A stretch of DNA of 64,000 nt from Sophora flavescens (lineage: Eukaryota > Streptophyta > Magnoliopsida > Fabales > Fabaceae), in NCBI GenBank assembly GCA_030762895.1, contig CM061066.1:14317751-14381750 (forward strand), in the 5' to 3' direction. The stretch's first letter is position 1. Each line of letters opens with the position of its first letter. Position numbers and translations under genes: made by a program. Shown here in pieces: positions 1 to 9,500 of the stretch. The notes below the pieces were generated by a model, which was not told the DNA's origin, ran no database searches, and saw only the letters and a list, made by a program, of their open reading frames with translations.

Positions 1-594
1 GAGGCCAAGGCAAGAGCCAATTCTGACAGTATTAAAACTGTGAAGCAAAACTTCAAAACTCAAGTTGAGGAGATTTGCAAACAGTTAGTACAAGAGTCAG
101 ATGAAGCACAATTTGAGCAAAATCTGGTTTTGGGGATAGTTCAAAATGAAGATGAAGTGGTAATGGACTCCACCATGCTTGCTGAGCAATCTGAATTTGC
201 TGCATTAGATAAATATGTTGGCTTACATGCATGTGTGGACACTGCAAAGTTAGCCCCTTCCACTTGTCTGTCAAACCTCCTTGTGAAAATACCATTTGAC
301 CCGAGAGTAAGTGAGCCCGTTATTGTACTTAAAGAGGTCAATGGAGTTTTCACACACTCGATAGGAGGAATTAAGGGTGGAGTCATATTGCTTCTGCAAT
401 CACCACTCCACAAGCTATGGGATCCGGGAGGATGCCCTCACATCTTGAGCACCCCTTGGTCCTTATACCACAGGCTATGGGATCCAGGTGGATGCTTCTT
501 AATGAGTCAAGCTAGTGACGTTAAAGAAGCGCTTATTGGGAGGCAACCCAAGTTTTATTTTCCTTTTCCCTTTGTTTTTCAATTTCACTCTTGA
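1..594 (+). CDS. Short conserved ORF of non-autonomous element N1 (5' partial, function unknown)
   Basis: The frame is open from base 1, so the true start lies upstream of the window; it ends with TGA at 592-594. I recognise no known domain. Comparison with the N2 ORF (61992-62504) shows a shared core, around residues 55-110 of this frame, with the pattern YVGLHACVD..KLAPSTC and then LLKIP.DPR. The acidic segment before it (EDEVV) is also shared. The C-terminal tail, with two WDPGG copies, is specific to N1. There are no CCHC knuckle, catalytic or transmembrane signatures. It could be a remnant or derivative of a gag protein in an Athila-like element. Similarity between two separate copies argues for past coding selection, but that is inference. 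Confidence 0.5.
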   Translation, partial: EAKARANSDSIKTVKQNFKTQVEEICKQLVQESDEAQFEQNLVLGIVQNEDEVVMDSTMLAEQSEFAALDKYVGLHACVDTAKLAPSTCLSNLLVKIPFDPRVSEPVIVLKEVNGVFTHSIGGIKGGVILLLQSPLHKLWDPGGCPHILSTPWSLYHRLWDPGGCFLMSQASDVKEALIGRQPKFYFPFPFVFQFHS

Positions 595-703
595 ATAATT
601 TGAGAAGATCAAGAGTAAATAATCATAGATTAATAGATTTTGTTAAGTGTTTTCAGGGCAAGAGGAAGGAGAAGCAAAAAGGGCAGGGAGAAGCAAAGTC
701 AGC

Positions 704-935
704 AATCATCACGCCCAGGTCGTGACACTGGTCACGGCCATGATGAGCTTAATGTGAAGACCAGAAAGGATCACGGCCCAGCCGTGATATCCATCACGGG
801 CGTGATGAGAGGACCCTGAAGATCAGAGAGCATCACGGCCTAGCCGTGATGGAAGTCACGGTCGTGACAGGCTTCTTCCTTTGGACCAGAATTGATCACG
901 GCCTGCCCGTGATACAGATCACGGTCGTGATACAA
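704..935. repeat. Palindrome array inside N1 internal region
   Basis: Four double-dyad units start near 707, 772, 830 and 894. Each has a long imperfect palindrome such as ATCACGGCCTAGCCGTGAT, a spacer of about 4 nt, and a second dyad such as ATCACGGGCGTGAT or a variant. The block is GC-rich in an AT-rich element. The matching place in N2 (about 62700-62760) lacks it, so it was gained by N1 or lost by N2. The same unit type fills the U3 of the N1 LTR. Confidence 0.9.
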
Positions 936-1744
936 TTTCCAATAAGCTTTTGACTGGAATGTGAGCCAACACCCGCTACCACCTCGGTGAGTTGTTCCAA
1001 AATTTATTTTTTTTATTTTTATTTATTTTATTTATTTTTTCTCCTCTCTCCGACTTGATTATTTACATTGGGGACAATGTAAATTTTTAAGCTTGGGGTA
1101 GGGGTATTTTTGCATTTTTCATGTTGCATTCATATAGGTATAGTTTGCATAATCACATGATTCGATTGCCCCTGTTTAGATTATGCATCCAATTGTGAAA
1201 ACTGAGTGCCAAATATATTGAGATAGCGACTTCTTGAACCCATTTTTTTAATTCTTGTGATGAGGCTACAAATAAAAATTGTTGAGATGATCTTGGATAG
1301 TTGATAATTAGCATGTGGTTTCGTAGATTTGTGTTTCTCACTGATTTCTGAACTACTAAAATGTGAGATTTTTGAGCCAAAAGGGGTACTCACTAAATTT
1401 ACCCCATTCTTATGATAGAATGTTATTCCTCTTGGATTGTATTATCTAGAACTTGACTTGAAACCGTTTTGAAGTTTAAAAATTTTTGGAAAACATTTTT
1501 GAAAATGATTGAGGCATTACGTATTTTTTCCGGCCTTCTGAGCTTTGATTGATTAAATGCTACCCCTTAGTTGCCCAACTTTGAGACTGAAAGAATAAAA
1601 TACTTTTCTTGGTACCTTGAATTACTTTGATGAATATGCTTGGTATGACACCTTTTAAAGTATTGCAAAAGGGTAAAGAGGTAGTTGAAAAAAAAAAGTA
1701 TGGGATGAGAAAATCATAAAAATATTTCTCTTGAATTGAAAATC

Positions 1745-1815
1745 TCCCCTTCTCCAAATGAAAAAAAAATTAGAAAAATTAGAAAAAGAAAAAGAAATAT
1801 ATAGAGAGAAGGGGA
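1745..1815. other. Conserved hairpin with purine-rich loop
   Basis: The inverted repeat TCCCCTTCTC (1745-1754) / GAGAAGGGGA (1806-1815) gives a 10-bp stem enclosing a roughly 50-nt A/G-rich loop. N2 keeps the identical stem at 63563-63572 / 63611-63620 while its loop sequence has drifted. That pattern would suit an RNA structure such as a packaging or dimerisation signal; the function is inference. Confidence 0.6.
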
Positions 1816-2335
1816 TGACAAAAGAAAGTGAGAAATAAAATGAAAAGAAAGAAAGGTGGAAATGTGAATCAAAACCCAAAAAGGTATTTTAGAAGGTGTC
1901 ATGCTTTGCAATGCTTGATATTTTGTGTAGCCTTTTGAAAAATCCTTTTCTTGATTTCCACACCTAACGATTAATCCCATGGCCCCGTTACAACCAAAGC
2001 AAAAAACTTCTTGATTCTTAATTGTTTTCATTAATAAAGTAGAGATTCGGTTAATAGTCAAGCTTATGGTAGAATTCATTCCTTGAGGAAATTGAGCGGA
2101 TTGTTATATATCCTTAAACACTTGAGTGAGGTGAGAATGAGTTCCCGAATCAGTGAGAATATGAGTCTAAGAAACCTAAGCTTCTAATTGGACTTGAAAT
2201 TGATTGTCTCTTGGTGAATTATTTGAAAATGCCTGTTACTTGGATTAGTTGCTACTCGGGTTCTTGGTTCACTATCCATGCTCTGATTATATTATCTTCT
2301 GGCCTTAGTGTTTGCTTGAGGACAATCAAAATATT

Positions 2336-2350
2336 AAGCTTGGGGTGATT
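2336..2350 (+). other. Polypurine tract of N1
   Basis: AAGCTTGGGGTGATT abuts the 3' LTR start TGATGAGTG. A very similar AAGCTTGGGGTAGGGG lies upstream at 1089-1104, after a similar GGACAAT context. The position fits the plus-strand primer for reverse transcription, although the run is interrupted by pyrimidines. Confidence 0.6.
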
Positions 2351-2573
2351 TGATGAGTGTGATTTCAACGCATATTTCATCATCATTTGCATGCATTTTT
2401 CATATAGTTTAGGCATTTCTTAATCGATTTTGGTTAGTTTTTACTTTGGAACGGGTAAGGCGGCCTCGTGGTGTTGTTTTGAAGGAATTAAGGATAAAAT
2501 GCTCAGGATTAGCCATGATGGAGCTTGGATGAAGATAGAGCTTGAAAAGGGAAGAAAATGAACCAAGCAGAGG

Positions 2574-2795
2574 CCATCACAGCCTAGCCGTGATGACCAT
2601 CACGGCCATGATCAAGAAAACTGAGAAGATTGAAGGCAAAAGTCAGAAGCTGTCACAGCCTAGCCGTGATGACCATCACGGCCGTGACAGGCCAGGCAGA
2701 ACTGATCACAGCCTAGCCGTGATGAGCATCACGGCCGTGATGCTCCAAATTTGAAAGCGCGCCCATTCTAGAACACGTCACGGCCGTGACGCGAA
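2574..2795. repeat. U3 palindrome array of N1 LTR
   Basis: Three double-dyad units, at about 2575, 2647 and 2704, plus a half unit at 2777-2792 (GTCACGGCCGTGAC). Each full unit is a long dyad with a 2-3-nt centre, a 4-nt spacer (GACC, GACC, GAGC), then a short perfect or near-perfect dyad. The array ends about 10 bp before the TATA box, where transcription-factor sites of a U3 promoter are expected. Confidence 0.9.
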
Positions 2796-2801
2796 TCCTA
2801 A

Positions 2802-2813
2802 TATATAAATAGG
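2802..2813 (+). promoter_or_regulatory. TATA box of N1 LTR
   Basis: TATATAAATAGG lies directly downstream of the palindrome array. N2 has TATAAATAAG at 61069-61078 in the same position, and the solo LTR at 44762-46393 has a reverse-strand TATA at 45771-45780, also downstream of its array. Transcription would start about 30 bp further on. Confidence 0.65.
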
Positions 2814-3727
2814 CACGGGAAGAACAGAAGAAAGGAGTTTTTGAACCATAAGACACTCAGACTTTTAACCTAAAAAGGGAGCTTGGAGCTGCTGAAGGGG
2901 GCTGCGACCCAGATGGTTGCAAATAGGGATTTTTAACCCTAAAGGGACTCTGAACCAAGGGCGGCTGCGACGGCTGTGGAAAGCTTCATGGAGTTCTTCC
3001 TTCCCTCTGTTCCTCTTTATCTTACTTTTGCTTTCTCTGTTATTATGAGTAGCTAAATCCCTATTTGTTGGGATTAGATGTAGCCAAACTCTGAACCTCA
3101 TGTATTTGCTTTGATTGATTAATCTATGTTCATGCCTTCGTATTAGTGTTTAATTCCCTTGCTTAATGCTTTTTGTGGTGTGGCCATCCATTAACTGATT
3201 TTAAGATTTGATTTGCAATGGGGACGTTCTTATCAATTCTTGATCTGGAATTAATCACCTAGTAAACCTTGCATCTAGGAATGGAGTTTGGTTTATTAGT
3301 AATCGTGTAATCCCTACTCTTAATGCAAATTCATTAATCTAGGCCACCTAAGGAATTAGGGTCTATTAGTGGATTTAGGCTCTTGTCATCTGAGGAATCA
3401 GGGCTTGAGTAATTTCGTGGGTTGATTTTAATATTTGAAGCATGAATGATCGGTATCTAGTCCTGGTAGTGCATGAGGCTAAGGCTTAGTGAAGTCTAGT
3501 CCCAACAAGAATCCCCTTTTCGCATTCCAAGTACTCGACAAAAATACAAAAAGATTTTGTTTGTTTTATTTTGTTTATTTAGAATTCTCTTCATACCATA
3601 TTTTAGTCTAGATAGTTGTCGAAGTTGTGAATTGGTAATTGGCAACCGATCCCCGTGGATACGATAACCGGTCTCACCACCGTATTACTTGTTCGACTAG
3701 GTATACTTGCCTAGAAATCGTCCAACA

Positions 3728-4520
3728 GGTATGATCGCAGGCTGTAAACCGAGAGCTTGAAAACTCTATATCCTAGACTTTTCTCAATATCAGTTAACCA
3801 GGAGGCAAAAATAGGGGAGGTGGCCATTCGGGAAGATAATATATGGAAGTGGAATCTACAATGGAGAAGGAATCTCTTTGTGTGGGAAGAGCTTCTAGTG
3901 CAAGAATTGATGGGGCTACTTTCAAATGTGAATCTAGTGAGTGGCTTAGCAGATAAATGGTTGTTCAAACATAAGAAGGAGGGTCGCTATTCCTGCAAAT
4001 CGGCTTACAGGGTACTTATTAACAACAAAATGATCTTGATCAACCCTTATAGACCTATTGTGGATGTGTTCTTTACAAAATTTTGGAATCCGATAATTCC
4101 TTTGAAAATCAAAGCATTCGGATGGCAGTTGATTCTTGATAGGGCTCCGTCTAGATTGAACCTATGGAGGAGGCAAATAATACAAGATGCAGAGGGGTTA
4201 AGGTGCGTTTTGTGTGATGTAAAAGTGGAATCTTTGAATCATCTAATTTTTTCATTAGCAAGTCTATACTGGTATGGAAATCGATGTATAGGTGGGCAGG
4301 GTTCCAGGTGTGGATGGTGCTATGGTTTTCCACAGTTTGGTCGATCTGGCTATGAAGAAACGAAATCATTTTCAATCAAGAGATTTTTGATCTACTTCAG
4401 CTGTTGGACATAATCAAGTATAGAGCATGGAGTTGGTTTAAATCAAGGGGAAATGGCATCAGGTACAGTTTTACAAACTGGTGTATTTCTCCCTTAGATT
4501 CTATGAAGGAAAATGTCTAG
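3728..4520 (+). pseudogene. LINE (L1-type) ORF2 C-terminus with zf-RVT domain, truncated
   Basis: The longest frame (3757-4413) ends with the pattern of the zinc-binding region that follows reverse transcriptase in plant L1-like LINEs: W.P..PLKIKAFGWQLILDR (about codons 107-130), then CVLC and a downstream NHLIFS segment that normally carries an H-C pair. A frameshift near 4265 moves the reading to another frame, which shows a W-rich C-terminal tail ending ..DSMKENV at the TAG 4518-4520. The 5' part, including endonuclease and RT, is missing because N1 adjoins at 3728. The LINE 3' sequence continues at 4983-5061 and again after Copia-I at 20188. Confidence 0.75.
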
Positions 4521-4574
4521 CTGCTGCTGCATATAGTGACCGCCCATGTTTTCTTCTGATGCAATATCAGTAAT

Positions 4575-4977
4575 TGTTGAGAGTCCCACATCGACTAGAG
4601 ATATGGCCTAAGTAGTGCTTATAAGGCTTGGGCAGTCCTCACCTTACAAGCCAACTTTTGGGGTTGAGTTAGGCCCAAGCCCAAACAAGCCGGTTTTGTG
4701 GGGTTGAGTTAGGCCCAAACCCAAATTTTAAGATGGTATCAAAGCCTATCCTAGATCTGTTATTGGGCCAAGATCTCTATTATTCCACCCACATTTGTCC
4801 ACGCTCCAGATGTCCAGGTCTGGGCGTGCCGTGATGAGTCCTGAGCGTGAGGGGGTGTGTTGAGAGTCCCACATCGACTAGAGATATGGCCTAAGTAGTG
4901 CTTATAAGGCTTGGGCAGTCCTCACCTTACAAGTCGGTTTTGTGGGGTTGAGTTAGGTCCAAAACCCAAATTTAAGA
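4575..4977 (+). mobile_element. TRIM (miniature LTR retrotransposon), 403 bp, TSD GTAAT
   Basis: Two direct terminal repeats begin TGTTGAGAGTCCCACATCGA: 4575-4733 and 4858-4977. A primer site TGGTATCAAAGCC (tRNA-iMet type) begins at 4734 right after the left repeat, and a purine run GAGCGTGAGGGGG precedes the right repeat. The internal part is only about 124 bp and codes for nothing. GTAAT flanks both sides (4570-4574 and 4978-4982). The left repeat is longer because a block with GTTGAGTTAGGCCCAA is duplicated. Elements of this type are common in legumes. Confidence 0.9.
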
Positions 4978-5061
4978 GTAATCTTCTGTGATCGTTAAGT
5001 CTTTTGCCAGAGGTCCAAATCATGGTTTTGGACAATTTGGTCTGTTGCGGTTTTTATATTG

Positions 5062-5349
5062 TGTTAATTATCTGCTTTTTGAACTGCAACGTGTTTTATT
5101 TATGTTTATCTTTTTAGTGTTTCAGTTATTGTTTTAGTCAATAAGTGGTTCCTACATTTTAGGATCAAGTTAGGTTGTTATCCAATGTTGCTGAAATCCT
5201 GGTAACAAATAGTTTTTCTGTTTCATTTGAATATTATAAATGTAATTGTTGCTGATGAATAAATGTGTATTCCCTTCTTCAATTAATTTCAACGTATCTA
5301 CTCTTGCTCCTCTGTTTTTCTATTGTTCCATTCTGCCATAAAACTAACA
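5062..5349 (+). repeat. 5' LTR of Copia-I
   Basis: Begins TGTTAATTATCTGC and ends CATAAAACTAACA. It is nearly identical to 19900-20182, differing by a few substitutions and short indels. The direct repeats and TSD TATTG define the element. Confidence 0.93.
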
Positions 5350-5352
5350 AAT

Positions 5353-5365
5353 TGGTATCAAGAGC
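5353..5365 (+). other. Primer binding site of Copia-I (tRNA-iMet type)
   Basis: TGGTATCAAGAGC lies 3 nt after the LTR. It resembles the complement of the 3' end of plant initiator tRNA-Met, the usual copia primer. Confidence 0.85.
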
Positions 5366-5383
5366 TTACTTCTTACGAGACCT

Positions 5384-6151
5384 GTGAAAATGGAAGCTGA
5401 AGCAAGTTTTTCACAAATTGCTCCTCCTGTCTTTGATGGAGAAAACTATGATCTTTGGGCAGTAAGAATGGAGTCTTACCTGGAGGCTTTAGATCTTTGG
5501 GAAGCCGTGGAAGAGGATTATGAAGTTCCTCCACTACCGCACAATCCTACCATGGCCCAAATAAAAAGTCACAAGGAGAGAAAAACCAGGAAGGCAAAGG
5601 CAAAAACATGTCTCTTTGCTGGTGTTTTAGCAATAGTCTTCACAAGGATCACGACTCTAAAATCAGCAAAGGAAATTTGGGATTATCTAAAGGAAGAATA
5701 TGCAGGAGATGAAAGGATGCGAAGCATGCAAGTGCTTAATTTAATGAGGGAATTCGAGTTGCAGAAAATGATAGAGTCTGAGACAATAAAAGAATACTCG
5801 GACAGATTGCTTGGCATTGCTAATAAGGTAAGGTTATTGGGCACTGCATTTGTTGATTCCAGAATCGTTGAAAAAATTCTGGTTACAGTGCCTGAGAGAT
5901 ATGAAGCATCAATAACCACCTTGGAGAACACAAAGGATCTGTCCAAGATCACTTTGGCGGGAGTGTTACATGCCTTGCAGGCCCAAGAGCAACGGAGACT
6001 TATGAGACAAGATTATGTGGTTGAGGGTGCTTTACCAGCCAAGCATCATGAAGCTGGAAGTACTGCAAACAACCAAAGCAAAGGAAAGGGTAAAAAGAAA
6101 AATTACCCACCTTGTCACCACCGTGGTAAAATGGGTCACCCGCCATTCTGA
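5384..6151 (+). pseudogene. Copia-I gag
   Basis: A 255-codon frame with the copia capsid pattern: F.GENYDLWAVRMESYL near residues 18-33, KEIWDYLKEEYAGD near 98-111, then a basic C-terminus. The frame ends at TGA 6149-6151. The same frame stays open beyond it and shows the CCHC knuckle CSNCNQLGHEAVIC (about 6176-6217), so the stop is a premature nonsense codon. The context suggests CGA to TGA. The ATG sits 34 bp after the LTR, just downstream of the primer site, as expected for the gag start. Confidence 0.85.
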
Positions 6152-7360
6152 TGTTGGAGAAGACCAGATTCAAAGTGCAGCAACTGCAATCAGCTTGGAC
6201 ATGAAGCTGTCATCTGCAAAAGCAAAACCCAACAGCATGAAGTCAATGCCCAGGTTGTTGAGCAAGACGAAGAAGATCGGATTTTTGTGGCAACATGTTT
6301 TTCAACTAGGAGTAGTTCAGAATGCTGGTTGATTGACAGTGGTTGTACAAACCACATGACATATGACATAACTCTCTTCAATGATTTGAAGCCCACTAAA
6401 GTCTCAAAAGTCAGAATTGGGAATGGCGGCTATATTTCTGCAAAAGGAAAAGGAACCATCCTAATTTCAACGAGTTCTGGTACAAAGGTAATATCAGATG
6501 TTCTTTATGTACCCGAGATTGACAAAAATTTGCTTAGTGTAGGTCAGTTGATAGAGAAAGGATTTAAAGTATCCTTTGAAAGTCAGCATTGCCTTATCTT
6601 TGATACTACCGGTCGGGAGATTCTAAGGGTTAAAATGAGAGGTAAAAGCTTCTCATTTGATCCAACCGAGGAGGAACAAGCAGCCTATTTCACTCAAGTC
6701 AGTCCCACAGAACTCTGGCACAAGAGACTTGGTCATTGTCATATTCAAAGAATGCTGAACATGAAGAAGAAGAAAGATATGACAAGAGGTTTGCCAATAC
6801 TTTATGAACATTTGCCAAATTGCAATGCTTGTCAGTTTGGTAAACAAAATAGGCTGCCATTTCCAAAATCAGCTTGGAGAGCCTCTCAAAAGATGCAGCT
6901 AATTCATACTGATGTGGCAGGACCTCAAAGAACACCATCATTACAAGGTAGTCTTTACTTTATTCTTTTCATAGATGATTATACAAGAATGTGCTGGATT
7001 TTTTTCTTGAAATTCAAGCATGAAGTAGCTGGAGTATTTATGAAGTTCAAGAAGATGGTGGAAACTCAAAGTGGTTGTAAGATTCAATGTATACGATCCG
7101 ATAATGGGAAGGAGTATGCCTCAGCACAGTTTGATTTATTTTGTGAAGAAGCTGGCATTCAACATCAACTCACAGCCCCATACACTCCAGAGCAAAATGG
7201 AGTTAGTGAAAGGAGAAATAGATCGGTAATGGAGATGGCTAGATGTATGCTGCATGAGAAGGGTTTGCCTAAACAATTTTGGGCAGAAGCAACCAACACA
7301 GCAGTCTTTCTTCAAAATCGACTTCCAACCAAGGCCTTGAAAGATAAAACTCCTTTTTAG
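6152..7360 (+). pseudogene. Copia-I nucleocapsid knuckle, protease and integrase
   Basis: Same frame as gag. In order: CCHC knuckle (about 6176), retropepsin motif WLIDSGCTNHM (about 6328-6360), GAG-pre-integrase LWHKRLGHCH with a following C..C (about 6715-6840), and the integrase core. The core D-D-E residues appear as HTDVAGP, IRSDNGKEY and GVSERRN. A TAG at 7358-7360 interrupts the integrase C-terminal part; the frame goes on with VWYGYKPSL, so this is a point nonsense. Confidence 0.85.
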
Positions 7361-8134
7361 GTTTGGTATGGATATAAGCCTTCACTAACCTTCTTTAAAG
7401 TGTTTGGTTGTGTTTGTTTTGCACATGTTCCAAAGGTTAAACGTGACAAACTTGACAAGAAGGCAATTCCGAGCATTTTTGTGGGCTATAGTTCAGTTTC
7501 AAAAGCCTATAAAGTGTATCATCCTCAAACCGGAAAGATGACTATCACTAGAGATGTGCATTTCAATGAAGATCAGCAATGGGATTGGAAGAATCCACAA
7601 AAGGCAATTGGGTCCTTCAACAACAATGAAGATAATTATCCCGAAGAGGAAACAACAGAGTTGTGTCATAGTGAATTAGAAGATGACCCTTCAATTCGAG
7701 GCACAAGGTTATTGTCAGACATCTATCAAAGATGTAATGTAGCAATATGCGAACCTGCTAGCTGTGAGGAAGCACTAAAAGACCCAAAATGGAAAAATGC
7801 AATGGAGGAGGAGATGTCAATGATTCAGAAAAATAAAACATGGGAGCTGGTTGGCAGGCCTAAAGATAGAAAAGTCATCGAAGTTAAATGGATTTTCAGG
7901 ACAAAGCTTAATGCAGATTGCTCAGTCAACAAATACAAGGCCAGGCTTGTAGTTAAAGGGTATGCACAAATTTTTGGTGTTGATTATTCTGACACTTTTG
8001 CTCCCGTGTCCAGATTAGATACAATCATATTGGTGCTGTTAGTTTCTGCTCAAAAGGGGTGGAAAGTATTTCAATTAGATGTCAAGTCAGCTTTTCTAAA
8101 TGGAGTTTTACGAGAAGAAATATATGTGGAGCAG
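7361..8134 (+). pseudogene. Copia-I integrase C-terminus and reverse transcriptase N-terminal half
   Basis: Continues in the gag-pol frame. It includes VFGCVCFAHVP and the integrase tail, then the RT start KWIFRTKLNAD, KARLVVKGYAQ, the DTFAPVSRLDT block and QLDVKSAFLNG. The solo LTR is inserted after the codons for VEQ (8126-8134). RT resumes in frame with PEGF at 9501, after the duplicated AGCAG. Confidence 0.85.
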
Positions 8135-9495
8135 TGATCAGCCTCTGGTTGACTAGTTTTATAACTAGTAAGACCATGGCTTTTGCACTAATTATTCGAG
8201 TTTCAATCTCTTTTTAGCCCAGATTTGGATTTGACTATCCTCAAGCAACATTTTGAGTTTCTTAAGTAATTTAGGATATTTTAGTTAGTTTTTGAGTCAA
8301 ATAAAGCATTCACTGCTATCTCATGTTTTCAAGTTAAGAGTGGAAGCACCTAGAGCCAAAGGAACGAAGAAATCAATGGAGAATGCAATCTTGGGAATGT
8401 TCGCCACGCGAGAAGACACTCGCCTCGCGAGACTGAAGACCAGCCTGAACAACAGAATGTCATCATTTCTGTCTCGCCTCGCGAACCATGTCTCGCCTCG
8501 CGAGCCTGGAAGTCAGAAAGCATCACGACTAGGCCGTGATTCCCATCACGGGCGTGATGAAAAGACCCTGGAGGACAAAGACCATCACGGCCCAGTCGTG
8601 ATGAAGGTCACGGCCATGACAGATAAGCACCCAAAGTCAGAAGTAATCACGGCCTGGCCGTGATAGGCATCACGGCTGTGACAAACTAGAATTTGAAGTC
8701 TCGCCTCGCGAGGCATCATCTCGCCTCGTGAGAGCCCAAATTTGAACTGGCGCCATTTTAATATTCGCGTCGCGAGGGACTAATGGCCTCACGAGCGTGC
8801 GCTGATTCTGAAGCTATAATTGCTGTTAAGGCAGATTAGTGGGGGAACTTTTTGCTGATCTCTATTTTGCGACATTTCTGAAGTTTTCTTGTGTTTTCCA
8901 TGGAGAACTATTTCCATAGATTGATTTGCTGTGATTGGTTTCCGTTGCACTTGAGGTTCTATTGATTCCCAATTTAATTTGCTTTTCCCTTTCAATATTT
9001 TTCCTATATCTCTTGTTTGCTTAATTCAAGTTATATAGGATGAGTCTTGATTTATTTTGATGATCATATGTTCCTTAATTTAATCGTGTTTGCTTAATTC
9101 GCGTATGTTCAAATCGTGTTTGCTTAATTCATGAAGGGCTTAATCTGTTTGCTTAATTCGGAATAGGAACATATATCTCGTAGGAGCAATTTCGCTTGTT
9201 AATTGTTGCTACGATCAAAAAGGGATTAGAATCCTCTTAGGGTTTGGATTTATACGAACCGATGATAGTGAGAAACCGAGAACAATAGATTAATCATTTT
9301 TATCTTATTCGATAATCACTTTTTTATGCTCTGCTTGCCTTCAATTGAATTTCAATCTGAAAACAACCCCCCCAAAAAACTGATTTTTCTGCAAATAACA
9401 CTACAAGAGTCCGCGTGAGACGATACTCGAGTTGTCGCACCCTCACTACAATTTTCAAACCACTCGCTTTTTGACCCGCGCGCGACAGCGTGTCA
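8135..9495. mobile_element. Solo LTR (1361 bp), TSD AGCAG, with palindrome arrays
   Basis: Ends TGATCAGCC...GCGTGTCA, flanked by AGCAG at 8130-8134 and 9496-9500. It holds no coding region; a 123-codon ORF here runs through the palindromes and is not credible. The U3-like part carries two palindrome types: CTCGCCTCGCGAG-like (about 8400-8510 and 8700-8800) and ATCACGGCC..GCCGTGAT double dyads (about 8521, 8582, 8645). Its ends and its 3' half, including repeated TGTTTGCTTAATTC (about 9088-9160), do not match the N LTRs, so it is a different family sharing the palindrome module. Orientation is inferred as plus because the arrays are in the 5' half. Confidence 0.85.
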
Positions 9496-9500
9496 AGCAG

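Larger units (their letters stand above)
595..2335. other. Non-coding 3' internal region of N1
   Basis: No supported gene. It starts with GCGCTTATTGGGAGGCAACC (531-550, just inside the ORF end), a sequence type often seen downstream of coding regions in Athila-like elements. It then holds a palindrome array (704-935), T-rich DNA, a PPT-like module with ACATTGGGGACAATGT followed by AAGCTTGGGGTAGGGG (about 1065-1104), and a purine-rich hairpin (1745-1815). The same order, without the palindrome array, occurs in N2 at 62505-64000. Small minus-strand ORFs here are antisense to conserved non-coding blocks and are not credible genes. Confidence 0.7.
1..3727 (+). mobile_element. N1: non-autonomous LTR retrotransposon, 3' part (5' end outside window)
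   Basis: Internal region 1-2350, then a 3' LTR at 2351-3727. It aligns by eye along most of its length with N2 at 60605-64000: the same short ORF, the same non-coding 3' region and a similar LTR. No protease, reverse transcriptase, RNase H or integrase lies between the ORF and the LTR, so it must be mobilised in trans. N2 shows a tRNA-Asp-type primer site, known from Athila/Calypso-type Ty3/gypsy elements, so an Athila-like helper is the best inference. N1 sits in a LINE, whose sequence resumes at 3728. The target duplication cannot be checked because the 5' LTR is outside the window. Confidence 0.8.
2351..3727 (+). repeat. 3' LTR of N1 (1377 bp)
   Basis: Starts TGATGAGTGTGATTTC and ends CGTCCAACA, with TG...CA ends. 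It corresponds to the N2 5' LTR at 60605-61939 through U3 (GGAACGGGTAAGGCGG block), the palindrome array, the TATA box and the R/U5 region (the 'ggaattagggtctattagtg' and 'ccccgtggatacgata' blocks). Indels between the two show they are separate insertions. Confidence 0.88.

Noticed and set aside
704..935. Regularly spaced palindromic repeats resembling a CRISPR array
   Set aside because: Spacing is irregular, units are themselves double dyads, there are no cas genes, and the setting is a plant LTR element.
1655..2079. Minus-strand F/S-rich ORFs (also 63443-63775)
   Set aside because: They are the complement of the A/G-rich hairpin loop and flanks; low complexity, no ATG context, no domain.
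4734..4746. tRNA-Met-like sequence near the TRIM
   Set aside because: Only the primer site complementary to the tRNA 3' end is present; there is no cloverleaf. The same holds at 5353, 17712, 57840 and 61946.
8292..8663. 123-codon ORF in the solo LTR
   Set aside because: Runs through the palindrome array and has no homologous frame in related LTRs.
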